NCBI RefSeq assembly: GCF_015160875.1
Contig: NZ_CP063374.1
Coordinates: 5,211,501-5,275,500 of the forward strand
DNA length: 64,000 nt
Direction of reading: 5' to 3'
DNA from: Streptomyces chromofuscus
Lineage (GTDB): Bacteria > Actinomycetota > Actinomycetes > Streptomycetales > Streptomycetaceae
Made by a program: the position numbers and the translations under genes
In this document: positions 7,755 to 16,296 of the stretch, piece by piece
Layout: each line of letters starts with the position of its first letter
How positions within the stretch are numbered: position 1 is the first letter of the stretch
Notes under the pieces: generated by a model
The model's database searches: none
Seen by the model: only the letters and a program-made list of their open reading frames with translations
Told to the model about the DNA's origin: nothing

Positions 7755-7980
7755 CGTCGGGGTCATCGGGCGGTCGGCAGCGGTCCGCCGGCTTCCTCGG
7801 CAAGCGGTGCGGCGGGCCGTCGTGGCAGCGCTCCGCCCTGGCCATCGGTTGCCCGGGGGAGCGACTGTCGGTCGTACCGGTTGGCCGGGCGAGCGACTCC
7901 GGTCCCACCGGTTTCCTGGGCGGAGGACTGCCGGTTGTACCGGTGTCACGGGCGAGCGATCCGCCGAGACCGCTCACCGC
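7755..7980. repeat. Degenerate ~31-bp tandem repeats
   Basis: The gap before the methyltransferase contains several diverged units of about 31 bp. Two clear consecutive units start with GGCGAGCGACTCCGG (about 7896) and GGCGGAGGACTGCCGG (about 7918). Related copies lie upstream and a partial GGGCGAGCGATCC follows. Each unit carries an ACCGGT-like core. Both strands are open in places, giving repetitive peptide translations, but I see no gene. Confidence 0.5.
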
Positions 7981-8613
7981 TCACCGCTTGACGGCGCAGA
8001 GCAGCCCGTCGCCCACCGGCAGCAGCGACGGCACCAGTTCCTGGCTCTCGCGCACCGCCCGCAGCAGTTCCCGCAGTCGCAGCACCTCCGTCGGCTGCGG
8101 CCCCGAGTCCACCGTGCGCCCGTTGGCGAAGACGCCCTCGAACACGACCAGGCCGCCCGGCCGCAGCAGGCGCAACGATTCAGCGAGGTAGTCCAGCACC
8201 TCCAGCCGGTCACCGTCGCAGAAGACGAGGTCGTAGCCGGCGTCCGCGAGCCGGGGCAGCACGTCCAGGGCGCGGCCGGGGATGAAGCGGGCCCGGTTGC
8301 TGGCGAACCCCGAGGCGCGGAAGGCCTGCCGGGCGAACTGCTGGTGCTCCGGCTCGGGGTCGACCGTGGTCAGCACGCCGTCCGGGCGCATCCCGTGCAG
8401 CAGATGGATTCCGGAGACACCGGTGCCGGTGCCGATCTCGGCGACGGCCTTGGCGTCCACGGAGGCGGCCAGCAACCGCAGCGCCGCGCCCGTGCCGGGC
8501 GACACCGAGCGCAGCCCTGCGTCCTGGGCCCGGTCGCGGGCCCAGTGCAGCGCGTCGTCCTCGGCGACAAAGGCGTCGGCGAACGCCCAGCTCGTCAGCC
8601 GGTTGCCGGTAAT
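7981..8613 (-). CDS. SAM-dependent O-methyltransferase, apparently with an ATT start
   Basis: A class I methyltransferase of the catechol-O-methyltransferase-like (MT3) family. It has a Rossmann core with VAEIGTGTGVSGIHLL for SAM binding, VDPEPEHQQFAR (acidic strand-2 end) and DLVFCDGDR. Conserved sequence continues upstream of the first canonical start (GTG 8505) as TSWAFADAFVAEDDALHWAR. That extension has no ATG, GTG or TTG before the in-frame stop at 8694. The only well-placed initiator is ATT at 8613, preceded by AGGAGAGG, giving 210 residues. It sits divergent to the sigma-factor gene, as Rv1220c does beside sigE in M. tuberculosis. The substrate is unknown. Confidence 0.78.
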   Translation of the reverse strand: MTGNRLTSWAFADAFVAEDDALHWARDRAQDAGLRSVSPGTGAALRLLAASVDAKAVAEIGTGTGVSGIHLLHGMRPDGVLTTVDPEPEHQQFARQAFRASGFASNRARFIPGRALDVLPRLADAGYDLVFCDGDRLEVLDYLAESLRLLRPGGLVVFEGVFANGRTVDSGPQPTEVLRLRELLRAVRESQELVPSLLPVGDGLLCAVKR

Positions 8614-8842
8614 GACCCTCTCCTGTCCCCGTGGTTGCCTGGGCGTGACTGTATCCGTTGGCGTCGGGAACCCGCAGATGGGACCGGGCGTTTAGAGGGG
8701 TGGGAGACGACGGCGGGGGACACAGTTGGATCACGACCGCGAGCGGGACGGCGAGCAAGTGCTGACGCAGCCGCATGAGCCGTATCAGCACAGATCAATT
8801 TCTCGTAAAACCGCTTATGGGGAGCTAACGGGCGAGGTGGCT

Positions 8843-9613
8843 ATGGTAGGGGCTCCACTGGACACCACCAGAGCTGACAGGGGAGGTGCGGCTGCGCCTG
8901 TGGACCGCACAGGAGTGCTGCGGCGCTTCCTCGGGTCGGCGGGCAGGCCGAAATCCGTGAACGACACCGCTGACCACAGCCACGCCGCCGGCCACGACCG
9001 GACCGCGACCTTCACCACCGACGCGGACGGGCAGGCGTGGACTCCGCCCACCTGGGAGGAGATCGTCAGCACCCACAGCGGTCGTGTCTACCGGCTGGCC
9101 TATCGCCTCACCGGCAACCAGCACGACGCCGAGGACCTCACGCAGGAGGTCTTCGTCCGCGTCTTCCGCTCCCTGTCGACGTACTCGCCGGGCACGTTCG
9201 AGGGCTGGCTGCACCGCATCACCACGAACCTCTTCCTGGACATGGTCCGCCGTAAGCAGCGCATCCGTTTCGACGCCCTCGGCGAGGACGCGGCCGAGCG
9301 GCTGCCCAGCCGCGAGCCGTCCCCGCAGCAGGTCTTCAACGACGCGCACTTCGACGCGGACGTCCAGCAGGCCCTCGACACCCTCGCGCCCGAGTTCCGC
9401 GCCGCGGTCGTCCTGTGCGACATCGAAGGACTGTCGTACGAGGAGATCGCCGCGACCCTCGGCGTCAAGCTCGGCACCGTCCGCTCGCGGATCCACCGCG
9501 GCCGTTCCCAGCTGCGGAAGGCCCTCGCGCACCGGTCTCCGGAGGCGCGAGCCGAGCGCCGCTCGTTCGTGCCCCGTGTCCCCGCTCTGGGGGGAGGAGG
9601 CGCGTCCGCGTGA
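8843..9613 (+). CDS. sigE: ECF RNA polymerase sigma factor (SigE type)
   Basis: A 256-residue extracytoplasmic-function sigma factor. Region sigma-2 is at about residues 75-145 (THSGRVYRLAYRLTGNQHDAEDLTQEVFVRVF, including the DAEDLTQEVF core helix), and sigma-4 is at about 180-240 with the helix-turn-helix LSYEEIAATLGVKLGTVRSR. An unusually long basic/acidic N-terminal extension of about 70 residues precedes sigma-2. The start MVGAPLD is preceded by GAGGTGG. Its stop overlaps the anti-sigma gene by four bases (GTGA). The following anti-sigma, HtrA and TatB genes reproduce the mycobacterial SigE envelope-stress cluster. Note that S. coelicolor literature uses 'sigE' for a different gene. Confidence 0.88.
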   Translation: MVGAPLDTTRADRGGAAAPVDRTGVLRRFLGSAGRPKSVNDTADHSHAAGHDRTATFTTDADGQAWTPPTWEEIVSTHSGRVYRLAYRLTGNQHDAEDLTQEVFVRVFRSLSTYSPGTFEGWLHRITTNLFLDMVRRKQRIRFDALGEDAAERLPSREPSPQQVFNDAHFDADVQQALDTLAPEFRAAVVLCDIEGLSYEEIAATLGVKLGTVRSRIHRGRSQLRKALAHRSPEARAERRSFVPRVPALGGGGASA

Positions 9614-10575
9614 GTGGCACACGGCCGACGGCTGCCGAGGAGCACCTCGCAGAGCAGCACCTGGGAGACCGACTCGCCGCCCTGGTGGACGGTGAGCTCG
9701 GTCATGACACGCGTGAGCGCGTGCTGGCGCACGTGGCGACCTGCCCGAAGTGCAAGGCGGAGGTCGACGCCCAGCGCCGGCTGAAGAACGTCTTCGCGGA
9801 GGCCGCCCCGCCGCCGCCCTCCGAGAGCTTCCTGGCCCGTCTCCAGGGGCTGCCCGGCGGAGGTGATGTCGACGGTGGTGTACCACCGATGGGGGGCGGC
9901 TTCGGCGGCGGACTGCCCACGGCACGGCCCGGCGCCCCGGGCGTCTTCGGGGTGAGGCGCGGGGAGCGCTTCGACTTCGCGTACGTCCCCGCCGCCGCGC
10001 ACGCGTCCGTACTGCCCGGCTCCGTACAGCGCGGCTTCCGCATGCATGACGTCGGCCGCAGTGAGGCCGAGCGGGCGGCGGCCTCGCGCGGGCGCCGGTT
10101 CGCCTTCGTGGCCGCCGGGGCGGTGTCCCTGGCCGCCATCGCCCTGGGCGGCGTCACCGTCGGCACCCCGGCCGACACGGACACGCGGGGTGGCTCCGGC
10201 AGCAACGTGACCCCGGCGCGGCCGGGATCCGGGACGGCGACGGCACCCGAGAACCAGCGGCGCCGCGGCGTCGGCCCGCTGCTGGCGCAGGGACAGGGCG
10301 GACGGACGCTCGGGGACATGCCGGTGGCGCCGACGGAGGTGTCCGCACCGCTGCTGCCCGGGGTGGCGGCCCAGCCGGTGCACGCGCTCACGGCACCGGT
10401 GGTGGCCGGCGCGGCCGCGATGTCGCCGCTGATACGTCCGCCGGCGGCGACCCCGCCGATCACGCTCACCAGCTGGTCGACGGCACCGGAGGTCACGGTT
10501 CCCGGCCTGCTCGCGGCGCCCGTCACCGACGGGAGTCCCGCTCCCTCCGCGTCCTCCGCCCGCGCACCCCGCTGA
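9610..10575 (+). CDS. Zinc-binding anti-sigma factor, membrane-anchored
   Basis: A 321-residue protein. The N-terminal anti-sigma domain has the ZAS signature HVATCPKC (His41-x3-Cys45-x2-Cys48), seen in RseA/RsrA-type factors that bind sigma-2/sigma-4. A long Gly/Ala/Pro-rich linker follows. One transmembrane helix lies at about residues 165-185 (FAFVAAGAVSLAAIALGG), followed by a Pro/Thr/Ala-rich extracellular tail. It starts at a GTG overlapping the sigma-factor stop, so the pair is translationally coupled, as usual for sigma/anti-sigma partners. Given the membrane anchor, signal-dependent proteolysis or phosphorylation-linked release (as for mycobacterial RseA) is plausible but not visible here. 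Confidence 0.87.
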   Translation: MSGTRPTAAEEHLAEQHLGDRLAALVDGELGHDTRERVLAHVATCPKCKAEVDAQRRLKNVFAEAAPPPPSESFLARLQGLPGGGDVDGGVPPMGGGFGGGLPTARPGAPGVFGVRRGERFDFAYVPAAAHASVLPGSVQRGFRMHDVGRSEAERAAASRGRRFAFVAAGAVSLAAIALGGVTVGTPADTDTRGGSGSNVTPARPGSGTATAPENQRRRGVGPLLAQGQGGRTLGDMPVAPTEVSAPLLPGVAAQPVHALTAPVVAGAAAMSPLIRPPAATPPITLTSWSTAPEVTVPGLLAAPVTDGSPAPSASSARAPR

Positions 10576-10711
10576 CCGGCCCCTCGGCCACGGCGTCCGA
10601 ACCTGGTTGAATCCAGGGGGAAACGCGCCCGCGCCACGGCGTCCGGCGCGGAATCGACGAACTGCGGCCGCACCGACGACGAGCCGTGCTGCGGCCGACT
10701 GTGGGGAGACC

Positions 10712-12742
10712 ATGAACGAGGGCACCGTGCCGACGCCGGGCAAGGGGGAGGGCGACTTCGAGCTGAGGCGCCCGGAGGAGGTGCCCGCGCAGACGGCTTC
10801 CGACGAGGCGCCGGGGGCGCAGGCACCGAGGGGCGACGGGTCGGCCGGTGATGCGTCCGAGGGCGACGGGTCGATCGGGGACCCGTCGAGACCTGATGCG
10901 TGGATGGACGACGCGCCCGTGGACCGCGTACCGGGGGCCGGTGGAGCGCGGGACGACGTGAGCGTGTCCGCCACGCAGACGGACACGGTTCCGGCACCCG
11001 CTCCCGTCGTCGAGGACCGCAGGCCCCTCCACGACCCCGACCCCTACAGCACCCCGCCCTACGGCCGGCCCGGCCCCTGGGCACCCGCCCCACCCGTACA
11101 GCATCCGGCGACCACGCCCGCGCAGGGCACGGCGACGGCGGACCGGGCTCCCGTGACACCGCCGCCGCATACGGGGCCCGCGTCGGCTGCTCCGGTGACG
11201 CCGGTGCCCGCTCCGGCGGCCACTCCGGCGGTCCCGGCACCCGCTCCGGCGGCCTCGGTGCCTGCTCCGGTAGTTCCTGCACCTGCTTCAGCCGCTCCGG
11301 CGGTCCCGGCACCGGCTCCGGCGGCCCAAGCGCCTGCTTCGGCCGCCCCGGCGTCCGCTCCAGCCGCTCCGGCACCCGCGCTGCCGACACCGTTGCCCGC
11401 TCAGACCACCCCGGCCGCCCCGGCCCACACGCAGGCTGCTCCGGCACCGGCCGCACATCCGGCCCCGTCTGCACCGACAGTGCCGACTGCACCGGCGGCC
11501 GGGCAGGCACTCGCACCCGCCGCTGCCACCCCCGCCCCCTCCAACCCCTGGCAGCGCTACGACCCCTGGGCCGCCCCGACGCCCGCCCCTCTCCAGCAGA
11601 CCGGCGCCGCGGTGCTCACGAAGCAGCAGCGTCACAAGCGCGGGCTCAAGATCCTCGTCGTCGGCACCGTGCTCGTCGCCCTCGTCTCCGGCGGCGTCGG
11701 CGGTGTCGTGGGCGCGTATCTGGAGCGCAACGGCGGGGTCGGCCGGGTGGAGCTGCCACAGGCCGGGCAGGAGGCCGCCGGGCGGGACGCCGACAGCGTC
11801 GCAGGGATCGCCGCCCGGGCGCTGCCCAGCGTGGTCACCCTGCACGTCAGCGGCTCCGCCGAAGCGGGCACCGGCACCGGCTTCGTGCTGGACGGCCGCG
11901 GCCACATCCTCACCAACGACCACGTCGTGGAGCCCGCCGGCGCGAACGGCGAGATAACGGTCACCTTCCACAGCGGCGAGTCGGCGAAGGCCGAGGTCGT
12001 CGGCCGGGACGCCGGCTACGACCTCGCGGTCGTCCGCGTCCGCGGCGTCAGCGGCCTGAAGCCGCTGCCCCTGGGCAATTCCGACAACGTCCAGGTCGGC
12101 GACCCGGTCGTCGCCATCGGCGCCCCCTTCGACCTGGCCGGGACCGTCACCTCCGGCATCGTCAGCGCCAAGGAACGCCCCATCACGGCGGGCGGCGAGG
12201 GCGGCGACGCCGGCGACGTCTCCTACGTCGACGCCCTCCAGACCGACGCGCCCATCAACCCGGGCAACTCCGGCGGCCCCCTGCTCGACGCCCGAGCCCG
12301 CGTGATCGGCATCAACTCGGCCATCCGCTCCGCCGACGGCGACGACCTGGACGGCGGCCAGGCGGGCTCCATCGGCCTGGGCTTCGCCATCCCGATCAAC
12401 CAGGGCAAGCGCGTCGCCGAGGAACTGATCAACACCGGCCGGGCGACCCACCCGGTCATCGGCATCACCCTCGACATGAACTACACCGGCGACGGTGCCC
12501 GCGTCGGCACCAAGGGCGGCGACGGCGGTGACCCGGTCACCCCCGGCGGCCCCGGCGACAGGGCCGGGATCCAGCCGGGCGACGTGATCACCGCGATCGA
12601 CGGGCAGCGGATCCACAGCGGTGAGGAACTGATCGTCAGGACCCGCGCCCACCGCCCGGGCGACCGGCTGGAGCTGACGCTGCGGCGGGACGGTGAGGAA
12701 CGCACGATCTCGCTGGTGCTCGGCTCCTCGGACGGGGACTGA
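10712..12742 (+). CDS. htrA: HtrA/DegP-like serine protease with PDZ domain
   Basis: A 676-residue envelope protease/chaperone. Residues 1-310 form a cytoplasmic, very Pro/Ala-rich disordered domain. A single transmembrane helix is at 314-336 (ILVVGTVLVALVSGG). The trypsin-like domain follows, with catalytic His404 (NDHVVE), Asp437 (YDLAVV) and Ser520 (PGNSGGPL). A C-terminal PDZ domain carries AGIQPGDVITAIDGQ. The ATG at 10712 is chosen for its GGGGAG site; an upstream in-frame ATG (10607) gives non-conserved sequence. It follows the anti-sigma gene and matches mycobacterial sigE-rseA-htrA order. Its likely role is degrading or refolding misfolded exported proteins under envelope stress. Confidence 0.92.
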   Translation: MNEGTVPTPGKGEGDFELRRPEEVPAQTASDEAPGAQAPRGDGSAGDASEGDGSIGDPSRPDAWMDDAPVDRVPGAGGARDDVSVSATQTDTVPAPAPVVEDRRPLHDPDPYSTPPYGRPGPWAPAPPVQHPATTPAQGTATADRAPVTPPPHTGPASAAPVTPVPAPAATPAVPAPAPAASVPAPVVPAPASAAPAVPAPAPAAQAPASAAPASAPAAPAPALPTPLPAQTTPAAPAHTQAAPAPAAHPAPSAPTVPTAPAAGQALAPAAATPAPSNPWQRYDPWAAPTPAPLQQTGAAVLTKQQRHKRGLKILVVGTVLVALVSGGVGGVVGAYLERNGGVGRVELPQAGQEAAGRDADSVAGIAARALPSVVTLHVSGSAEAGTGTGFVLDGRGHILTNDHVVEPAGANGEITVTFHSGESAKAEVVGRDAGYDLAVVRVRGVSGLKPLPLGNSDNVQVGDPVVAIGAPFDLAGTVTSGIVSAKERPITAGGEGGDAGDVSYVDALQTDAPINPGNSGGPLLDARARVIGINSAIRSADGDDLDGGQAGSIGLGFAIPINQGKRVAEELINTGRATHPVIGITLDMNYTGDGARVGTKGGDGGDPVTPGGPGDRAGIQPGDVITAIDGQRIHSGEELIVRTRAHRPGDRLELTLRRDGEERTISLVLGSSDGD

Positions 12743-12908
12743 GCAAACTCACACAAACCTCACAGACAGGACCGCGCACCCTCTCCCACAAGGCAAACAA
12801 CCGGAAAAACGCTCACTAACCCGCACGTGGGGGGCACGGGACGGTACCGGTCGGACACGATCGCCGGGTACCGTGGAGCCGGCCCGGGACATCGCAAGGA
12901 GCTTTCAG

Positions 12909-13328
12909 GTGTTCAATGACATAGGACCGCTGGAGCTGGTGACGCTCGTCATCCTTGCCGTGCTCGTGTTCGGTCCGGACAAGCTCCCGAAGGTCATCCA
13001 GGACGTGATGCGCACGGTCCGGAAGATCCGTGAGTTCTCGGAGAGCGCCAAGCAGGACATCCGGCAGGAACTCGGCCCGGAGTTCAAGGACTTCGAGTTC
13101 GAGGACCTCAACCCCAAGACGTTCATCCGCAAGCAGTTGGACAACGACGACCTGGGGCTGAAGGAACTCCGCAACGGCTTCGACCTGAAGAAGGAGATGG
13201 CCGAGGTCACGGACGCGGTCCACGGCCGCGACGCCGAGCCGTCCGCCGCCTCCGGTTCCTCGGGTCCCCGCGTCGACATGACGAAGAAGCCCGACGACCG
13301 CCCGCCCTTCGACGCCGACGCCACCTGA
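12909..13328 (+). CDS. tatB: Sec-independent translocase component TatB
   Basis: A 139-residue TatA/B-family protein: N-terminal transmembrane helix LELVTLVILAVLVFGPDKLP with the conserved FGP hinge, then an amphipathic helix and a long charged cytoplasmic tail. The Glu within LELVTLVIL is the position that distinguishes TatB from TatA. It forms the receptor complex with TatC for twin-arginine precursors. GTG start with AAGGAG 7-8 bases upstream. It sits 166 bases after htrA, as in mycobacteria, where tatB follows htrA. TatA and TatC are not in the window. Confidence 0.92.
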   Translation: MFNDIGPLELVTLVILAVLVFGPDKLPKVIQDVMRTVRKIREFSESAKQDIRQELGPEFKDFEFEDLNPKTFIRKQLDNDDLGLKELRNGFDLKKEMAEVTDAVHGRDAEPSAASGSSGPRVDMTKKPDDRPPFDADAT

Positions 13329-13567
13329 CGGCGAACCTGACGGCGGCGCCGGCCCGCCCTCACCGCGTCGGACGTGGACGTGTGGCCTCCCGCGTGCACC
13401 CGTCCCGACGGCTTGAACACGACGCCCGGGCGACCCACGCGCCGGGCGCGTTCGCGGCTGCTCGCAGTGGTGTCGATATGCTGCCGAGTTGTTGTGCGGA
13501 CCGGACGAGTACGCCCGAAGGGGGGCGGGCCGTCCGTTCCGACGAGAGCGAGGAGGCGTCCGGGCAC

Positions 13568-14227
13568 ATGGAGACGACGAGTCGGGCAGTCGCGCAGGCG
13601 CCGGCCGGGGAGGGTGAGCAGCAGGTCCTCTCCGCGCGGCGCACGGTCGACGGCTACCTGCGTGCGCCCTTCCCGTGGTACGGCCTTGACGAGGCGTTCA
13701 CGGGCCCGCGCTGGCTGATGCAGGTGGGCATGACGGCCGACGGAGCCGTGGAACACGGTTCGGTCGGCCACGGTGACGAGCCCTCGGTGCGTGCCGAAGG
13801 GGTCGGCGAGGAACGGGAGCGGTTCGCGGTCGTGGTGACCGTCGCCGCGAACCCGGTGCGGCGCAGTGCCGACGGTACGGGGCTGCTGGAGGCCACGTCG
13901 GTCTCCTCGGCGGCCTGGCTGGCGGGGGTGGGGCTGCTGTCCTTCACCTGGCCCGGGCAGATGGACCACAGCCTGCGGGACGACTGGCTGGAGCAGCAGA
14001 CCGAGACCGCGTGGGCGCTGGCGGACGACCTCGCCGGGGAGGAGTGGTCGTCGCTGTCCCTCCCCGTCGACGGGGTGCCGACGCAGTTCCACTACCGGGA
14101 GTCCGAGTTCGGGTGGGTCCTCGCGGGGTCGACGCCGGAGGGGGTCCACCTGGGCGCCTACGGCCGGGGGATGAGCGCGTACGGGCTGGGTTTCGCGGTG
14201 ATCAAGGACATCGCCGCGTACGCGTGA
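13568..14227 (+). CDS. Conserved Streptomyces protein of unknown function
   Basis: A 219-residue cytoplasmic protein with no signal peptide and no membrane helix. It is acidic, with Trp-rich segments such as PFPWYGLDEAFTGPRWLMQVG and LLSFTWPGQMDHSLRDDWLEQQ. I do not recognise a domain. The ATG at 13568 is preceded by GAGGAGG about 12 bases upstream; an in-frame ATG at 13478 is less likely because the peptide between them looks non-coding. Its 3' end, GACATCGCCGCGTACGCG, is partly repeated just after the stop. It is followed by a good terminator. Confidence 0.7.
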   Translation: METTSRAVAQAPAGEGEQQVLSARRTVDGYLRAPFPWYGLDEAFTGPRWLMQVGMTADGAVEHGSVGHGDEPSVRAEGVGEERERFAVVVTVAANPVRRSADGTGLLEATSVSSAAWLAGVGLLSFTWPGQMDHSLRDDWLEQQTETAWALADDLAGEEWSSLSLPVDGVPTQFHYRESEFGWVLAGSTPEGVHLGAYGRGMSAYGLGFAVIKDIAAYA

Positions 14228-14267
14228 GAATCGCCGCGTACGCGGGACAAGCCGCGTGCGCGTGAGA
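14210..14267 (+). repeat. 20-bp tandem repeats spanning a stop codon
   Basis: Three consecutive units of about 20 bp begin at 14210, 14230 and 14250 (ATCGCCGCGTACGCG, ATCGCCGCGTACGCG, AGCCGCGTGCGCG). The first contains the end and stop codon of the upstream gene. It looks like slippage duplication of the gene's 3' end. Confidence 0.75.
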
Positions 14268-14297
14268 AAGGGCGCCGCCGGGTCGGGGCGCCCTTTC
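14266..14297 (+). terminator. Terminator hairpin
   Basis: GAAAGGGCGCC (14266-14276) pairs perfectly with GGCGCCCTTTC (14287-14297) around a 10-base loop, 38 bases after the stop of the preceding gene. Confidence 0.8.
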
Positions 14298-14341
14298 GCC
14301 GTCCGTCCTGGGTGTGTGGTGCGGGAACCGCGCGGGAACCG

Positions 14342-14506
14342 AGTGCCGCGGCAGGCAACGTTTGCCCGGCAAGGAGCGGCGTCCGGTGCGTCCGCTCGAC
14401 GTGCCGGCCGGAAGCCCTCGTACTGGATGTACTTGGGCTTCCGGCCGGTGCGGCGAGAGGGCGTGCCGGGCGTCGGGACGGGGTGAACGTTGCCTGTCGC
14501 GGCACT
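14342..14506 (+). repeat. 165-bp near-perfect palindromic (hairpin) element
   Basis: The ends are inverted repeats (AGTGCCGCG at 14342, CGCGGCACT ending 14506). Outer arms 14342-14367 and 14481-14506 pair along their full length. Inner arms 14378-14417 and 14435-14474 also pair, topped by GTAC-TGGAT-GTAC. The two arms are joined through a short asymmetric bulge. About ten of the non-Watson-Crick positions are G-U compatible in the + strand RNA, and only a few are true mismatches. The element abuts the mrp stop codon, sharing two of its bases. It resembles a miniature palindromic element or structured RNA, and no ORF in it looks coding. Confidence 0.8.
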
Positions 14507-15638
14507 AGAACTTGTTGCGCGGCGTGATGCCCAGGGACAGGCCCGCCAGGCCCCGCTGGCGGCCTCCCAGCTTGCCCGCGATCGAGCGCAGGGCCGCGCC
14601 CGCCGGGGAGTCCGGGTCGGTCAGGACGACCGGCTTGCCCTCGTCGCCGCCCTCGCGCAGGCGGACGTCGATGGGGATGCTGCCGAGGACCGGGACGTTC
14701 GTGCCCGTGGTGCGGGTCAGGCCGTCGGCGACCGTCTGGCCGCCTCCGGTGCCGAAGACGTCGACCATCTCGCCGCAGTGCGGGCAGGGCAGGCCGGACA
14801 TGTTCTCGACGACGCCGACGATCTTCTGGTGGGTCTGCACGGCGATGGAGCCGGCCCGCTCCGCCACCTCGGCCGCCGCCTGCTGCGGGGTCGTCACGAC
14901 CAGGATCTCGGCGTTGGGGACCAGCTGGGCCACGGAGATGGCGATGTCACCGGTGCCCGGCGGCAGGTCGAGCAGCAGGACGTCCAGGTCGCCCCAGTAC
15001 ACGTCCGCCAGGAACTGCTGGAGCGCGCGGTGCAGCATGGGGCCGCGCCACACGACGGGGGCGTTGCCCGGCGTGAACATGCCGATGGAGATGACCTTCA
15101 CGCCGTTCGCGGACGGCGGCATGATCATGTTCTCGACCTGGGTGGGACGCCCGTCTGCGCCCAGCATGCGCGGCACCGAGTGGCCGTAGATGTCGGCGTC
15201 GACCACACCGACCTTGAGGCCGTCGGCCGCCATCGCCGCCGCCAGATTCACCGTGACCGACGACTTGCCGACGCCGCCCTTGCCGGACGCGACCGCGTAC
15301 ACGCGGGTCAGGGAGCCGGGCTTGGCGAAGGGGACCTCGCGCTCGGCCTGGCCGCCGCGCAGGGCGTTCGCCAGCTCCTTGCGCTGTTCGTCGCTCATCA
15401 CGTCGAGCGTGACGTCGACGCGGGTGACGCCGTCCACCCGGGAGACCGCCTCGGTCACGCGCTGTGTGATCGTCTCGCGCATGGGGCAGCCCGAGACGGT
15501 CAGGTACACGGTGACCGCGACCGCTCCGTCCGCGGCGATCTCCACCGATTTGACCATCCCGAGCTCGGTGATGGGCCGGTTGATCTCGGGGTCGTTCACC
15601 GTCGCCAGTGCTTCGCGCACCGCGTCTTCCGTAGCCAT
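14505..15638 (-). CDS. mrp: Mrp/NBP35-family Fe-S cluster carrier ATPase
   Basis: A 377-residue P-loop protein. The N-terminal DUF59/MIP18-like domain (MATEDAVREALATVNDPEIN) carries a CPMRE-type Cys motif (SGCPMRET). The deviant Walker A, GKGGVGKSSVTVNLA, shows it is in the MinD/Mrp family, and a CPHC pair (LPCPHCGE) near residue 280 is the expected bridging Fe-S site. It carries and delivers [4Fe-4S] clusters to apoproteins in the cytoplasm. A longer frame to 15701 exists, but conservation and the N-terminal domain begin at ATG 15638. It corresponds to mycobacterial Rv1229c. Its stop codon overlaps the palindromic element at 14342-14506. Confidence 0.92.
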   Translation of the reverse strand: MATEDAVREALATVNDPEINRPITELGMVKSVEIAADGAVAVTVYLTVSGCPMRETITQRVTEAVSRVDGVTRVDVTLDVMSDEQRKELANALRGGQAEREVPFAKPGSLTRVYAVASGKGGVGKSSVTVNLAAAMAADGLKVGVVDADIYGHSVPRMLGADGRPTQVENMIMPPSANGVKVISIGMFTPGNAPVVWRGPMLHRALQQFLADVYWGDLDVLLLDLPPGTGDIAISVAQLVPNAEILVVTTPQQAAAEVAERAGSIAVQTHQKIVGVVENMSGLPCPHCGEMVDVFGTGGGQTVADGLTRTTGTNVPVLGSIPIDVRLREGGDEGKPVVLTDPDSPAGAALRSIAGKLGGRQRGLAGLSLGITPRNKF

Positions 15639-15681
15639 AAGGACGATGGTACGGCGCCGCCCGTCTCCCCCGGAAAGCCCG

Positions 15682-16296
15682 TCAGCGGTCGTCTGCGTCA
15701 CGCAGCCCCGACCGTTCTGCCGGGAATACCTGGTGACCGTCCGGATGCCCGTCCTGCAGTTCCTTGACCATGTCCTGCAACTCGGAGCGGATCCAGTCCC
15801 GCGTCGCCACCTCGCCGAGCCCGATGCGCAGGGCGGCGATCTCCCGGGTGAGGTACTCGGTGTCCGCGATCGACCGCTCGTTCTGCTTGCGGTCCTGCTC
15901 CAGGTTGACCCGGTCGCGGTCGTCCTGGCGGTTCTGCGCGAGCAGGATCAGCGGGGCCGCGTAGGAGGCCTGGAGCGAGAGCATCAGGGTCAGGAAGATG
16001 AACGGGAACTCGTCGAAGCGCAGGCCGGCGGGCGCGGACACGTTCCACAGCACCCACGCCACGACGACGAACGTCATCCAGACCAGGAACCGCCCGGTGC
16101 CGATGAAGCGGGCGACGCGCTCCGACAGCTTCCCGAACGCCTCCGGGTCCCACTCGGGCAGCATTCTCGGCCGCCGGGGACGTGGCTGGTCGAGCCGGGC
16201 GCGCGGGCGCGTGGTCGCCGTGGCCCCGGCGGGCACCCGCTCCCGGCCGGTCTCGCGCCACGCCTCGCGCCGCACCACCTCGCGCTCAGGAGCCAT
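15682..16296 (-). CDS. DUF1003 membrane protein
   Basis: A 204-residue protein. A basic N-terminal region is followed by two transmembrane helices (FLVWMTFVVVAWVLWN and FPFIFLTLMLSLQASYAAPLIL) and then a charged helical tail (NRQDDRDRVNLEQDRK). This matches DUF1003 (PF06210), whose function is unknown. It overlaps the 3' end of the MgtE-N/CBS gene by 11 bases, so the two are almost certainly co-translated and may work together at the membrane. It lies 43 bases upstream of mrp in the same direction. Confidence 0.85.
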   Translation of the reverse strand: MAPEREVVRREAWRETGRERVPAGATATTRPRARLDQPRPRRPRMLPEWDPEAFGKLSERVARFIGTGRFLVWMTFVVVAWVLWNVSAPAGLRFDEFPFIFLTLMLSLQASYAAPLILLAQNRQDDRDRVNLEQDRKQNERSIADTEYLTREIAALRIGLGEVATRDWIRSELQDMVKELQDGHPDGHQVFPAERSGLRDADDR

